Assembly (NCBI GenBank): GCA_000783305.1
Contig: JROE01000002.1
Coordinates: 744,001-808,000, forward strand
Reading direction: 5' to 3'
Source of the DNA: Sphingobacteriaceae bacterium DW12
GTDB taxonomy: Bacteria; Bacteroidota; Bacteroidia; Sphingobacteriales; Sphingobacteriaceae
DNA length: 64,000 bases
Shown piece after piece: positions 34,942 through 45,036 of this stretch (its first letter is position 1; the number at the start of each line of letters is the position of its first letter). The notes below the pieces were generated by a model. The model was not told the DNA's origin. It saw only the letters and a list, made by a program, of their open reading frames with translations, and did not search any database. The translations under genes were made by a program, and so were the position numbers.

Positions 34942-37068
34942 TTACGAGGGCACTTTTCGTGCTTTCTCTCTATCCCATATTCGGTGACCCTTCATAGCTG
35001 TGACGAAATCGGCTGTCAACTGGTCGTGTGATTCGAAGACCACCCCTGCATCTTTTTCATGCTTGGCAATGTACGACTGCTCTACGAGTTTTTCGGCACC
35101 TTTTGCAAATGCCAATGCCTTACAGTGTCTATACCCCTCATTGATGAAATGGAAGTAATCCGGCTCATCTTCCAGCTTTGCTATCGAATTGCCCTCAGGC
35201 GTATAGAAAGCGTCATAGCATACCGAAGCCTCGGTAAGGTAGGTATGTTGGATAGCTGCCTCGCCGCCTTCCTTGAATTTAACTTTACCCACATGGGTCG
35301 ATATCAATACAGCAGTTGCTCCCTCCGCCTCCAACGCTTTTTTCATCACATCCACCGAGGCCTTGCTCACACCATCAGCGACCAAGAAGGCCACTTTTCG
35401 CGTTTCGATAGTGCCTTCGCCCGGAGCAGTTTGCATGCTCAGCGCTGTTGATTTCTCTACTTCTGGCTTAGGGGCTTGGATAGGGTATTCCGGGTGATTT
35501 TGGCGGGCAAACTGCAAAGTCAATTCATCCAATTGCTCAGGTGGTGTGAGTCCTAGATTGTCCCCTACCCTTGCTGCCAGCTCCTTATCGATTTGATGGA
35601 GTATCGCCAGCTCTCTTCTACGTACATCTACCGAATTGACTTTAGACAGCTCAAAGCTGTAGCCGTTGATGATATGTTCTTGTTCGGCAGGTGATTGCGA
35701 ATTAAAAAATAGCCGTGCCTGCGTAAAGTGATCGGCAAATGATGGCGATCGCCGTCTGACCTTATGTCCATCCACCTTTTCTTCATGGCTTTTGAATCCC
35801 GTCCCTCCTTTGAGCATCGCATGATAAGGGCAGCCGCCCCCCAAACTGTTTGGAAAATAGCTGACATTCCCTTTCAGGATATCCTGCCTTCCAAAGCCGT
35901 CTTTTTGATTGTTGAACTTCCCATTAATCGGTCTATTGATTGGGAGTTCATGAAAATTAGGGCCGCCCAAGCGATAGTTTTGTGTATCCGCATAAGAGAA
36001 TATTCGTCCTTGCAACAAAGGGTCGTTGGTCAGATCTATACCAGGCACTAGACGCCCTGGATCAAATGCCACCTGCTCCGTCTCCGCAAAGAAATTTTCT
36101 GGATTACGATTGAGTGTCATTGTACCAATGATGGTTACGGGCACCACCTCTTCCGGAATGATCTTAGTGGCATCCAATAGGTCAAATGAATACTTAAGTT
36201 CGTCCTCCTCCGGCACAAGTTGCACCCCCAAGTCCCATTGCGGAAAATTACCTTGCTCTATATTCTCCCACAGATCTCGCCTATGAAAGTCCGAGTCGAA
36301 TCCCGATATCTTTTGTGCCTCATTCCACGCGACCGAGTGCACGCCCAATCTGGGTTTCCAGTGGAATTTTACAAATGTACCCTTACCGGCTGCATTCACA
36401 AACTTGAAGGTATGCACACCAAAGCCCTCCATCATCCTAAACGACCGCGGAATAGCCCGATCCGACATTGCCCACATCAGCATATGGGCAGATTCCGGCA
36501 TCAGCGATATGAAATCCCAAAAGGTGTCATGCGCCGAGGCTGCCTGTGGCATCTCATTATTGGGTTCGGGCTTTACCGCATGTACCAAGTCCGGAAAATT
36601 CATCGCGTCTTGGATAAAGAATACCGGGATATTATTACCTACCAAGTCATAGTTCCCCTCTTCAGTAAAAAATTTGACCGAAAATCCCCGTACATCACGG
36701 GCCAGATCGGTAGACCCCTTAAATCCCGCCACCGTTGAAAATCGTATAAAAAGCGGCGTCACTGTTCCTTTCTTCAAAAAAGCGGCACTTGTATATTTGG
36801 ACACATCCGCCGTCGCCTCAAAGACACCATGTGCCCCAGAGCCCCTGGCGTGCACTACACGTTCAGGTATACGCTCCCGGTCAAAATGAGCCAGCTTATC
36901 CTGATAAATAAAATCTTCGATCAGTGCCGGCCCCCGTTCACCTGCTTTCAACATATTATTGTTGTCATTGACCGGTACTCCGTCATTCGTAGTCAATACC
37001 TTCTTGGCATTGTCTATCGTATGATCCTGGATCTGTTGCACTTTTTTGTTTTCTTCTTGCTTAGCCAT
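34942..37068 (-). CDS. katE: Large-subunit catalase (HPII type)
   Basis: A 708-residue clade 2 catalase, which converts hydrogen peroxide to water and oxygen with heme. The distal His73 lies in VVHARGSGAHGVFE, the distal Asn in LVGNNIPVFFIQDAMNFPD and the heme-ligand Tyr in RIFSYADTQNYRLG (near 358). The C-terminal 150 residues form the DJ-1/PfpI-like domain (KVAFLVADGVSKASVDVMKK) that is typical of HPII and absent from small-subunit catalases. E. coli HPII has 753 residues; the difference is mainly at the N-terminus. No signal peptide is seen, so it is cytoplasmic. It stands as a single-gene unit between the rearrangement scar and PUL 3. Confidence 0.94.
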   Translation of the reverse strand: MAKQEENKKVQQIQDHTIDNAKKVLTTNDGVPVNDNNNMLKAGERGPALIEDFIYQDKLAHFDRERIPERVVHARGSGAHGVFEATADVSKYTSAAFLKKGTVTPLFIRFSTVAGFKGSTDLARDVRGFSVKFFTEEGNYDLVGNNIPVFFIQDAMNFPDLVHAVKPEPNNEMPQAASAHDTFWDFISLMPESAHMLMWAMSDRAIPRSFRMMEGFGVHTFKFVNAAGKGTFVKFHWKPRLGVHSVAWNEAQKISGFDSDFHRRDLWENIEQGNFPQWDLGVQLVPEEDELKYSFDLLDATKIIPEEVVPVTIIGTMTLNRNPENFFAETEQVAFDPGRLVPGIDLTNDPLLQGRIFSYADTQNYRLGGPNFHELPINRPINGKFNNQKDGFGRQDILKGNVSYFPNSLGGGCPYHAMLKGGTGFKSHEEKVDGHKVRRRSPSFADHFTQARLFFNSQSPAEQEHIINGYSFELSKVNSVDVRRRELAILHQIDKELAARVGDNLGLTPPEQLDELTLQFARQNHPEYPIQAPKPEVEKSTALSMQTAPGEGTIETRKVAFLVADGVSKASVDVMKKALEAEGATAVLISTHVGKVKFKEGGEAAIQHTYLTEASVCYDAFYTPEGNSIAKLEDEPDYFHFINEGYRHCKALAFAKGAEKLVEQSYIAKHEKDAGVVFESHDQLTADFVTAMKGHRIWDREKARKVPS

Positions 37069-37273
37069 GTCTATACTGATTAGTGGTTACCTACACCCGT
37101 CTTCGCTTGAGACCCCGAGGAGCAGATGTACCTTTACCAACAATCCAATCGCTATTTTGTTTACTCCGGCAGCGTTATTTAAGGATGTATCCCATAGATA
37201 TCCAATTGCCGCCCGTAATGCCATTCGTATGTACAAAAAAACACCAATCGGGCCTCAAATGTCAAAAAAAGAC

Positions 37274-37302
37274 AAGCCCCATCGGGGATACCGATGGGGC
37301 TT
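37274..37302 (-). terminator. Rho-independent terminator at the end of PUL 3
   Basis: A perfect 12-base-pair stem (AAGCCCCATCGG at 37274-37285 and CCGATGGGGCTT at 37291-37302) with a 5-base loop. On the minus strand a T-rich run follows. It lies about 30 bases past the stop of the LamG-type lipoprotein gene. Confidence 0.88.
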
Positions 37303-37330
37303 TGCAGTATACATCATGAACCGCTAATAC

Positions 37331-38467
37331 CTAATTGATCAAATCCCAACGATATGTTCCTTTTAGCTTAGCCGTGTGGCGTCCTGTCAGATCTGGGATA
37401 TGCTGGTCATCTTTTACCGTCATGCTAAAGTCCCATGCCGCCGCAAGATCGGTCTCATCACCCTTCACCAATTTACCCTTGGTCATCAAGGCTGTAATTT
37501 CTTGCTGGTCCTTAATCGATTTCCAAATCCGCAAGTCCTTCATATATCCGGAGATTCGACGATCCAGACTACCATTGCCTTTTATTTCGGCAAAGGCGGT
37601 CATGCTCAACTTGACTGCACTACTCGAATATACATCTGCACTGTTGCGCTTGGTAAACGTAGACTCCAGGACCCCATTTTTATAAACCTTACCGACGATC
37701 AATGTCCCATTGCCATCCTTTTCCCCGTTAAAACCATCATCGCTATATACCGTCGCAAAATGCACCCATGTGTTGGCACTCTGCGGCATATCCACCCGCA
37801 CCCCAGGTTCTAGCATGTTATGATACGAACTCATCGAATACGACATCCGTAGATTCCGATTATCAAAGTGGTTGATCATCCACCCCTGTCTTATATTTTG
37901 CCCACCATCTTCATGGAAGGTCGTCAACACCGCCCCAAATCCGTTGATTTGTGTCAGCTTTATCCAAGTTTCCACCGTAAATCGCTGCTTTCCTATCTCG
38001 CCAAACGAAGCATATTCCGGACTCGAGCCGAAGTCGATGTACCCATCACGCAACCCATCGACAAAGAGCTCGGCGGGCATCTGCAGGTCCTCCGTCAATT
38101 GCGAGGCCAAAAACTGTGTTTTGGCATTATCCATCTCCTGATAAGCAGCTGCTACACTTTGGTCTTCCGGTATCGGACCATATTTAAATAGCAAGTAGTA
38201 CTTATTACCTAGACTGATGGCATTCTTCAATATTTCCTTACTGCTCGTAGGGTACATCCCCGCTCGGGTACCATATGTCGCTTCTTTGTCCAGCGTTACC
38301 AACTGTTGCACCACTTGATCCACCTCCAGCATCCGCCCATCATTGATCGGTGGTTCCAATTTGACGGTTTCGTTGTCCGAGCAGGCCGTAAGCAACAGCA
38401 CGAAGCAACCGATAACGAGGTTCAAATATCCCCGTGTTATTTTCTCTAGATTTAATGTATGTATCAT
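37331..38467 (-). CDS. LamG/concanavalin A-like lipoprotein (PUL 3)
   Basis: A 378-residue lipoprotein with the lipobox LLTAC (Cys about 29). A helical FIVAR/DUF4972-like segment (about 50-150, with KEILKNAISLGNKYYLLFKYG) precedes a concanavalin A-like jelly-roll of the LamG_3 type (about 155-375; FTVETWIKLTQINGFGAVLTT, NTWVHFATVYSDD, GYMKDLRIWKSIKDQQEI and AAWDFSM). Such proteins bind carbohydrate or act as accessory surface proteins. It is the last gene of PUL 3, 11 bases after the GH76 gene, so it probably helps capture alpha-mannan. A related protein is encoded at 62364-63320. Confidence 0.78.
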   Translation of the reverse strand: MIHTLNLEKITRGYLNLVIGCFVLLLTACSDNETVKLEPPINDGRMLEVDQVVQQLVTLDKEATYGTRAGMYPTSSKEILKNAISLGNKYYLLFKYGPIPEDQSVAAAYQEMDNAKTQFLASQLTEDLQMPAELFVDGLRDGYIDFGSSPEYASFGEIGKQRFTVETWIKLTQINGFGAVLTTFHEDGGQNIRQGWMINHFDNRNLRMSYSMSSYHNMLEPGVRVDMPQSANTWVHFATVYSDDGFNGEKDGNGTLIVGKVYKNGVLESTFTKRNSADVYSSSAVKLSMTAFAEIKGNGSLDRRISGYMKDLRIWKSIKDQQEITALMTKGKLVKGDETDLAAAWDFSMTVKDDQHIPDLTGRHTAKLKGTYRWDLIN

Positions 38468-38478
38468 GATTATGTCTA

Positions 38479-39654
38479 TTATTGGTCGGCAATGGATGGA
38501 ATCAACAACATCAAGGCCGGGATACCACTGGCATCATAGCAGGAGACAACCTCGTCCGCGCCTACCTTCTTAAGATAATTTTTCGACGTCAGCTTACGCG
38601 CTTGATCACGGTTGCTCCAACCATAGTCTATTGTCCGTCTCAACCAAGGCAGATATTCCGCTTTATCACCCACTTCTATCAACCGGATCATATACTGTGC
38701 AAATATGGCCGTATAGATTCCTTTCTCCTCACTCGCCTCCGAGGGGAGGATCGTATACGGGGCCGACATGACATCCCGTGTATAATTGGCCATCAATACC
38801 GCTTGATCCAAATATTTGGCCTCCTTCGTGATCGCATACAATTCGGTGGCCGCACCTATGGCACTCCCTTGATTGTAAACATGGAGGGTCCAATTGGGGC
38901 TGCCATTTCCATGTTTTGAATCCGCGATACGTCCCGTAAGCGGATCGTAGATATTGTCAGAGGACCACTGGTAGATCTCCTTCGCCTTGTTGAGGTAATC
39001 CTCTTTCTTGGTGATATTATAAAGCGTCGCTGCTGCCACTACAGTTGGATAATTGATGCAGGACATCTTGCCCACACGGCCAAAAGTCCAATCCCAAAAC
39101 ATGCCACCATGCTCGGTATCATAAGAGCCGGGATCCAATCCCGGTACCCCATACCATACCCGATCAAAACCCGATTCAGCATGCGCTAGGTACTTCGGGT
39201 CACCCGTCACCTCATACGCGCGAGCCATCGAGATGACCCACCACATGATGTCATCATAGATAAACCATTCTTTGTCATTCGTCCAATCGTAGTTGGCATA
39301 CTGCTTTCCATTGCCCTCATACAGGTCTTCGATACGTTTGAGGTTTTCAGGGGTTTTATTCCGCTTATAGGCATTCATGGCCATATCCCAATACACCGCT
39401 TGTGTCCATATGGCACCTACCGCCTGTGGCTTATTCGAGTCGCGGAGGTAGATCTTGCGAACAGGGTCGTACAGATGCTCGTTAAAAGCCTTGTAGGCCT
39501 CGTCGATATCCGTATTCGTATATTTCGGAACGACGTCATAATCCGGCACAAAATTTCCGTCGTCAAACTCCTTGTTGCACGATATGTTGACCAAGGCTCC
39601 TAACAAGAAGAAGCCATGGAGGATATATGAGGTCATATTTTTAAATAAATGCAT
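38479..39654 (-). CDS. GH76 family endo-alpha-1,6-mannanase lipoprotein
   Basis: A 391-residue lipoprotein (NISC, Cys26) with the GH76 (alpha/alpha)6 barrel. The catalytic Asp pair is Asp134-Asp135 in WFIYDDIMWWVISMARAYE. Other family phrases are GGMFWDWTFGRVGKMSCINYP, LHVYNQGSAIGAATELY and the C-terminal SCYDASGIPALMLLIP. GH76 enzymes cut the alpha-1,6-mannan backbone of yeast and fungal cell-wall mannoprotein or related mannans. A surface lipoprotein of this type usually makes the first cuts for SusC/SusD. The gene lies between susD and the LamG lipoprotein, with 11-base gaps on both sides. No side-chain enzymes (GH38, GH92, GH125) are in this locus. Confidence 0.9.
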   Translation of the reverse strand: MHLFKNMTSYILHGFFLLGALVNISCNKEFDDGNFVPDYDVVPKYTNTDIDEAYKAFNEHLYDPVRKIYLRDSNKPQAVGAIWTQAVYWDMAMNAYKRNKTPENLKRIEDLYEGNGKQYANYDWTNDKEWFIYDDIMWWVISMARAYEVTGDPKYLAHAESGFDRVWYGVPGLDPGSYDTEHGGMFWDWTFGRVGKMSCINYPTVVAAATLYNITKKEDYLNKAKEIYQWSSDNIYDPLTGRIADSKHGNGSPNWTLHVYNQGSAIGAATELYAITKEAKYLDQAVLMANYTRDVMSAPYTILPSEASEEKGIYTAIFAQYMIRLIEVGDKAEYLPWLRRTIDYGWSNRDQARKLTSKNYLKKVGADEVVSCYDASGIPALMLLIPSIADQ

Positions 39655-39665
39655 ATTCTTAAGTG

Positions 39666-41582
39666 TTAATATCCAGGATTTTGTTGCAATGCTTTGTCTA
39701 TATCAATCTCCTTTTGTGGAATCGGGAAGAAGTACTGTCGCTTCGCGAATACCCGATCCTCAACTTTGGTCCGTTGTAGAAAAGCCGTACCATCAGCTTC
39801 TACATTCATACCGTAGATGGCTTTATTTTGATTTTGCTCGGCTGTACCCCATCTTCTCACATCAAAGAACCGGCTATTCTCAAACGAGAGCTCCACCCTC
39901 CGCTCTGCGCGGATAGCGGCAGTCATCTCGGCCTCCGAACTGGGCACCGGTAGCGCGTCCACACCCGCTCCATATAAAGGTATCCCCGCACGCTGCCTGA
40001 TCAAATTAAGATATTTAACCACCTCCGAATTTCCGGGGTCTGATTCATGCAATGCCTCTGCATAGTTGAGGTATACCTGGGCCAGCCGCAATAATATACA
40101 TACCCGATCCTCGGTATTCCGAGGTCCCTCTGGTGCTGATTTGCGCACCACATAACCCGTCTTCGAGTAGTCATTGACCCCTTGCAATTTGCCTGCATTG
40201 CCCGAATAGCTCAGATCCGTGTAGATAGCACCATCCCGATCAAACAACCACTTTTGACCGCTAAAGGTGATATCCGCATAAAATCGGGGCTCCCTATTCA
40301 CGTACATCATGCCCACATTGGCAGGTGCGAAGATGCGGCTGTTGTTCGCCGGATCTCTATAGTCCGATGGGTTCAAGCCTGTTTCAGCGTAATTGGCCGC
40401 TGCCTGCACGATAGGTGTCTTGCCATCCGCCTGATAGCCTGTGATCGGCAATCGTCCATTTTTCATGAAATATGCGTCCACCATTTCTTGGGTAGCCCCT
40501 AAAGCCCCACCGCCCTTATATTGATCGGTGGTCCCTTTATGATTGGGGGTACGGTCGTACTGCATCGTCCCGGCCGAGGTGCCTATCCTATAAAATACAA
40601 GCTCCTTATAGGATGAAAGCTCCGAAAAGGCTCCACGAGTAGCACGCCTAATAGAGGCATAGGGATCTAATATGCCATTCGTCATACTGCGCTCCAAATC
40701 GTAGAAACGAGGGACAAAATCCTGTATAAATGCGCGTGTCTCATCAGCAGCAGCCTTCCACTTTGCTTTTATTTCTGCAGCATTTGCCGTTGGAAATAGT
40801 TTCTTACCGTCTGCATTGACCAGACCTGCATAATACGTGTTGCTTCCGTTGAAGAGGTGGCTGGCACGCAGCATCATCGCCTCGATCATAAATGCCCGCG
40901 CGATCGTTTGATCGATGCGTCCATACCCGTCGCTACTCGGATTGCTCTCCAAGGATACATGTAGTATCAAACCCGTATTGACCGCCGCACGCAGCTCCGC
41001 GATGATGTAATCAAAGCATTCGTCTACCGAGTTCCTGGGTATCTGCAATTGATCCAACGGAGTATCTTGGTCCACAATCTTTTCAATGATCGGCACCGGT
41101 CCATATGCACGTACCAAGTAGAAGTAATACATTGCCCGCAGTGCCCGAGCCTCTGCCGCCCATTGGGCCTTCAGATTAGCCGGCACTTCTGGGTTGCCGT
41201 TGACCCGCTCCATAAAAATCGTGGCTTCGTGTATCCCTACATACCAGCTTTTCCAACGGCGGGCTATCAAGCCATCATTGGCATTGATGGTATTGTTGTT
41301 CCACATATGGGATTGCACATGTGCCCAGGTGTATTCAGCCTCATCACTTGCCGCCGTCCAAGGGCCATAAGTTTTATAAAGCTCGCCCTCTTGCAATTGA
41401 CGTTGATTGTACTCGTCCGGAATATAGGTGTATATCCCGGCGAGATACTTTTGCGTATCCTCTCGATTCGTAAATATCTTATCCAGTGACAATCGATCTT
41501 GCGGCACCTGCTCCAGATATTTCGAACATCCCGTCAACATCCACACACAGGCCAGCATCCATATTATTTTATTGCAGTTCAT
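39666..41582 (-). CDS. SusD/RagB family nutrient-binding lipoprotein (PUL 3)
   Basis: About 638 residues with a signal peptide and lipobox (MLTGC, Cys about 19). I chose the ATG at 41582 (MNCNKIIWMLACVWMLTGC) because it gives a compact lipoprotein signal and lies 10 bases after the susC stop; the longer reading at 41612 would overlap susC. SusD phrases include RAMYYFYLVRAYGPVPIIEK, LLRLAQVYLNYAEALHE, ERRVELSFENSRFFDVRRWG and the terminal QKEIDIDKALQQNPGY. It would bind mannan oligosaccharides produced by the downstream GH76 enzyme and pass them to SusC. The gene is GC-rich compared with the susD of PUL 2. Confidence 0.93.
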   Translation of the reverse strand: MNCNKIIWMLACVWMLTGCSKYLEQVPQDRLSLDKIFTNREDTQKYLAGIYTYIPDEYNQRQLQEGELYKTYGPWTAASDEAEYTWAHVQSHMWNNNTINANDGLIARRWKSWYVGIHEATIFMERVNGNPEVPANLKAQWAAEARALRAMYYFYLVRAYGPVPIIEKIVDQDTPLDQLQIPRNSVDECFDYIIAELRAAVNTGLILHVSLESNPSSDGYGRIDQTIARAFMIEAMMLRASHLFNGSNTYYAGLVNADGKKLFPTANAAEIKAKWKAAADETRAFIQDFVPRFYDLERSMTNGILDPYASIRRATRGAFSELSSYKELVFYRIGTSAGTMQYDRTPNHKGTTDQYKGGGALGATQEMVDAYFMKNGRLPITGYQADGKTPIVQAAANYAETGLNPSDYRDPANNSRIFAPANVGMMYVNREPRFYADITFSGQKWLFDRDGAIYTDLSYSGNAGKLQGVNDYSKTGYVVRKSAPEGPRNTEDRVCILLRLAQVYLNYAEALHESDPGNSEVVKYLNLIRQRAGIPLYGAGVDALPVPSSEAEMTAAIRAERRVELSFENSRFFDVRRWGTAEQNQNKAIYGMNVEADGTAFLQRTKVEDRVFAKRQYFFPIPQKEIDIDKALQQNPGY

Positions 41583-41592
41583 ATCGTTTATT

Positions 41593-44500
41593 TTAAAAAG
41601 AGAAATTAACACCGAATGAATAAGACTTCATATTCGGATAACTTGTTCCATTATTCGTGTTGAGCTCTGGGTCCCAAAGTTTGAATTTGCTCCACGTCAA
41701 TAGGTTCGTACCCATCAAGTAGAGATCCACCTTATCTATCCCCACCCGTGCAAACCATTCTTTAGGCAGGTTATAATTGACCTGTAAGGTTTTCAAGCGT
41801 AGGAAGCTCACGTCCTTTTGCCACCACGTACTGCTTTGAAAATTGTTGATATTGCTGGTCTGATCGGACCCATAGGCCAAGCGTGGGTAAAATACATCTT
41901 GCCGCGGGTTGTCGGCAGTCCATCTATCCGCAATATTGGAAAAGAGGTTGCCCCCACCGCCATCACCCACAAAAGGATGGATACTGGTCCCTTGGAGCAT
42001 ACGATCGGCCCCTTCTATCCCTTGAAAGAGCACCCCCAATGACAGTCTTTTGTAAGTGGTATTGATCCCGAATCCGTAGACCATCCGAGGCACATCTCCA
42101 CGACCAATATAGACTTGATCATACGCATCGATGACGCCGTCACCATTTTGGTCTTTATACTTAATATCTCCAGCCTTCACCTCGCCAAATTGGGTTGGAA
42201 AAGGGCGGTTTACCCCTTCTTTATCAACAGCCGAAAGGGATTCATAACGTTGTATATCTAGGATTTCGTCTTGGGTATACAGCCCTGCGGCTTCATATCC
42301 CCTTCTGGCATTCACATTCGTCCCTCTCTTATTCATCCAATCATAGCGCTGATCCGGCTGATCGCTATCCACCCATTTATCCTTATTAAAGGTCAGATTA
42401 CCCCGAAGGTAGATTTGCCAATCCTCATTAATACGTTTGTTGTATTCCAATGTCCCGTCGATTCCCTTGTTTTCGATCACCCCCACATTTCCGTATGGGT
42501 CGGACATATAGCCCAAGAAGGATGGGATGGACTCGTTGCGCTGCAATAAGATACCCGAGCGGCGCTCCTTAAAGAAATCTACGATGACCGAGAGGCTGCT
42601 GTTCAGCACTTTAAACTCGACCCCTAGATCTTGCTTATGCGATTCTTCCCAACCGATATTCACCGCATTGTTGTTCACTTTCACACCAGGTCTACGTCCG
42701 CCTGCACTCCCCCAATTGTACCCAAATCCATTGTCAAACTGCATCTGTTCGAGGTACATAAATCTTCTACCCGACACATTCGAGTTGCCGATGATACCAT
42801 TGGTGTAGCGCAATTTGAGAAAATTGATGGTCGAAGCCAATGGTTGCCAAAAGCTTTCATTGGAAGGTACCCATCCGATCCCGAATGCCGGGAAGACTCC
42901 AAATCTACGTTCTGGTGTAAAATTTTCCGAACCATTGTATCCAACATTGAATTCGGCAAAATACCGATCGTCATATGAATAAATAGCCCGTCCCGCCACA
43001 CCTAGCGTACGATAAGGGATAGCATCTTCCAAGCTCCCTACTGGATACAACAAGCGACTCTGCTGATTATACAGGAATAATCCCCCTACCCGATGTTTGC
43101 CGAAAGCCCGGTCATAGTTCAAGGATGCCTCCAAGTAGGTCTTCTTCTCGTTACCATCCGAGCGCTGCTCGAAGCCGAGCACATCCGACCCGGCATACGT
43201 CTGCACCAAGATAGGGCGACCATTCATATCATAGGGCACATCCCTATTGGCAAAGTAATAGGTCGACTCCCGCTTGCCCTGCATGATATTCACACTGTTG
43301 TACACGTCATAGGCAAACATACCCGAGAGCTTCAACCCTTCGGTCAGCATACCCAGATCCTGATTCACCCGTAGATTAGAGTAAACTTGGTTGCGTGTCT
43401 GGTTACTGTAGCCCCTACGGGTAGCATCAGCATACGGATTACGGAATCCGCCGTTAGGATTTATCCCCGGGACATATGCTTTGCCATCGACAAAAAACAT
43501 GCGTGGATAGTCTACAGGTGTTATTTCCATCGAAGCCGAATAAATCGACGAAGAGCTGATCGCTGGATAATTCCCCTCGCCCAGATAGCCCTGCGCTCCG
43601 ATTTCAACGGTGGTGGTTGGTGTCACCTTCAAGTTTAGATTCGTTGTAAAATTGTATCGATTGAAACTCATCTTCGAATTGTACGATTCAAGAGACTCCG
43701 TCCGCATCAATCCCTTTTCGTTGAAATAACTCACCGAAGCATAGTAGTTTGCAGATTCACTCCCGCCACGTACATTGACATTCGCACGTCTATTCTGACC
43801 GAAATCATTGAAAATACTCGACAGCCAATCGACATTCGGGTACAGATAAGGGTCGAAATTGGCACGTGTACGTTCGATATATTGTTCGGAGTACTTCGGC
43901 TGTTGATTTCCGTTTGCTAGCGCTTCGTTGGCCGTGGCCATATAATCCAATCCATCGATCAATTTAGCCCGTTGCGTAAATTGGGTAATGGTCTCATAAT
44001 AATCCACACTCACGACGGGCTTTCCGATCCTCCCGGGCTTGGTCTTCACGATAATGACCCCGTTGGCCCCACGCACCCCGTATACCGCCGTGGCCGAAGC
44101 ATCTTTCAGGACGGTCAGAGACTCTACATCTTCCGGATCGATATCGTTAAAAGACCTTTCCACCCCATCGACCAGCACCAGTGGTCGTGACGCATTTGGC
44201 GTCGCAATACCCCGTATCCAGATATCCGCTGCATCACGCCCCGGCTCACCGGTACGTTGCACAGCCACTACCCCCGCCAGTCGCCCGGCCAGCACGGTAG
44301 ATAGACTAGAGGAAGGCGTCTTGATATCCGTCATCTTCAGATTGGATTGTGCCCCTATATTGCTGATACGCCGTTGCTGTCCAAATCCCACAATGACGAG
44401 CTCATCCAGCTCGTTCACGATCGGTGTCAGCACCACATCCAAGATGTTGCTCCCCGATGTGAACTTTTCTTCACGTGCCACATAGCCCACCTTGCTAAAG

Positions 44501-44985
44501 ACCAGTTGGTCGTCTACCTGTCCGAGCATGATTTCGTACCGTCCGTCATCATCCGTCTGGGTGACGGTATTGGATTTGCTTGCCGTGACCGTAGCCCCAG
44601 CGACAGCTCCCCCTTGTTCGTCCCGTACCACACCCGTCACTTTACGCTGTTGCAGGCGCGCACCCGGTGTAGCCACCCTCCGTGATGCCTGCTGGGCAAT
44701 CAGCACTTGGCTCCCCTCAATCGAATACGAAAAATTGGCCTCATCTGATAATTCGCCGAGCACCTCCGGAAGGCGCTTATTTTTTGCGGCAATGTTCACT
44801 CGTTTTTGCTCCAGTTCAGTTCCCGTAGGGTAAAAAAAGACATATGGACTTTGTTTTTCAATCTCTTGAAAAACCTGTTTCAATGTCCCATTATGAACCT
44901 GTACAGAAAGCATGGGCTGTGGATATGCGGAATAGGCCAGCAATAATCCTCCCCCAATAAGCATTGATCTTTTTAAGAAATTCAT
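41593..44985 (-). CDS. SusC/RagA TonB-dependent transporter with STN domain (PUL 3)
   Basis: An 1130-residue outer-membrane transporter. Domains: signal peptide (about 1-22), STN (about 25-95, LKQVFQEIEKQSPYVFFYP), carboxypeptidase-regulatory-like domain (about 115-190, VTGVVRDEQGGAVAGATVTA), the TonB-box-like DELVIVGFGQQRR, plug (LVDGVERSFNDIDPEDVESL and KDASATAVYGVRGANGVIIV) and barrel ending SYSFGVNFSF. The STN domain links it to the FecR encoded 51 bases upstream. It should import alpha-mannan oligosaccharides, judging from the GH76 gene in the same operon. Confidence 0.94.
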   Translation of the reverse strand: MNFLKRSMLIGGGLLLAYSAYPQPMLSVQVHNGTLKQVFQEIEKQSPYVFFYPTGTELEQKRVNIAAKNKRLPEVLGELSDEANFSYSIEGSQVLIAQQASRRVATPGARLQQRKVTGVVRDEQGGAVAGATVTASKSNTVTQTDDDGRYEIMLGQVDDQLVFSKVGYVAREEKFTSGSNILDVVLTPIVNELDELVIVGFGQQRRISNIGAQSNLKMTDIKTPSSSLSTVLAGRLAGVVAVQRTGEPGRDAADIWIRGIATPNASRPLVLVDGVERSFNDIDPEDVESLTVLKDASATAVYGVRGANGVIIVKTKPGRIGKPVVSVDYYETITQFTQRAKLIDGLDYMATANEALANGNQQPKYSEQYIERTRANFDPYLYPNVDWLSSIFNDFGQNRRANVNVRGGSESANYYASVSYFNEKGLMRTESLESYNSKMSFNRYNFTTNLNLKVTPTTTVEIGAQGYLGEGNYPAISSSSIYSASMEITPVDYPRMFFVDGKAYVPGINPNGGFRNPYADATRRGYSNQTRNQVYSNLRVNQDLGMLTEGLKLSGMFAYDVYNSVNIMQGKRESTYYFANRDVPYDMNGRPILVQTYAGSDVLGFEQRSDGNEKKTYLEASLNYDRAFGKHRVGGLFLYNQQSRLLYPVGSLEDAIPYRTLGVAGRAIYSYDDRYFAEFNVGYNGSENFTPERRFGVFPAFGIGWVPSNESFWQPLASTINFLKLRYTNGIIGNSNVSGRRFMYLEQMQFDNGFGYNWGSAGGRRPGVKVNNNAVNIGWEESHKQDLGVEFKVLNSSLSVIVDFFKERRSGILLQRNESIPSFLGYMSDPYGNVGVIENKGIDGTLEYNKRINEDWQIYLRGNLTFNKDKWVDSDQPDQRYDWMNKRGTNVNARRGYEAAGLYTQDEILDIQRYESLSAVDKEGVNRPFPTQFGEVKAGDIKYKDQNGDGVIDAYDQVYIGRGDVPRMVYGFGINTTYKRLSLGVLFQGIEGADRMLQGTSIHPFVGDGGGGNLFSNIADRWTADNPRQDVFYPRLAYGSDQTSNINNFQSSTWWQKDVSFLRLKTLQVNYNLPKEWFARVGIDKVDLYLMGTNLLTWSKFKLWDPELNTNNGTSYPNMKSYSFGVNFSF

Positions 44986-45036
44986 GAAATGGTTTAATTA
45001 GTATATTCGGTATGTAAGTTGATTGGTATAGCGCAG

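Noticed and set aside
36220..36738. A 172-codon plus-strand reading frame
   Set aside because: It is entirely antisense to the catalase gene and has no recognisable domain.
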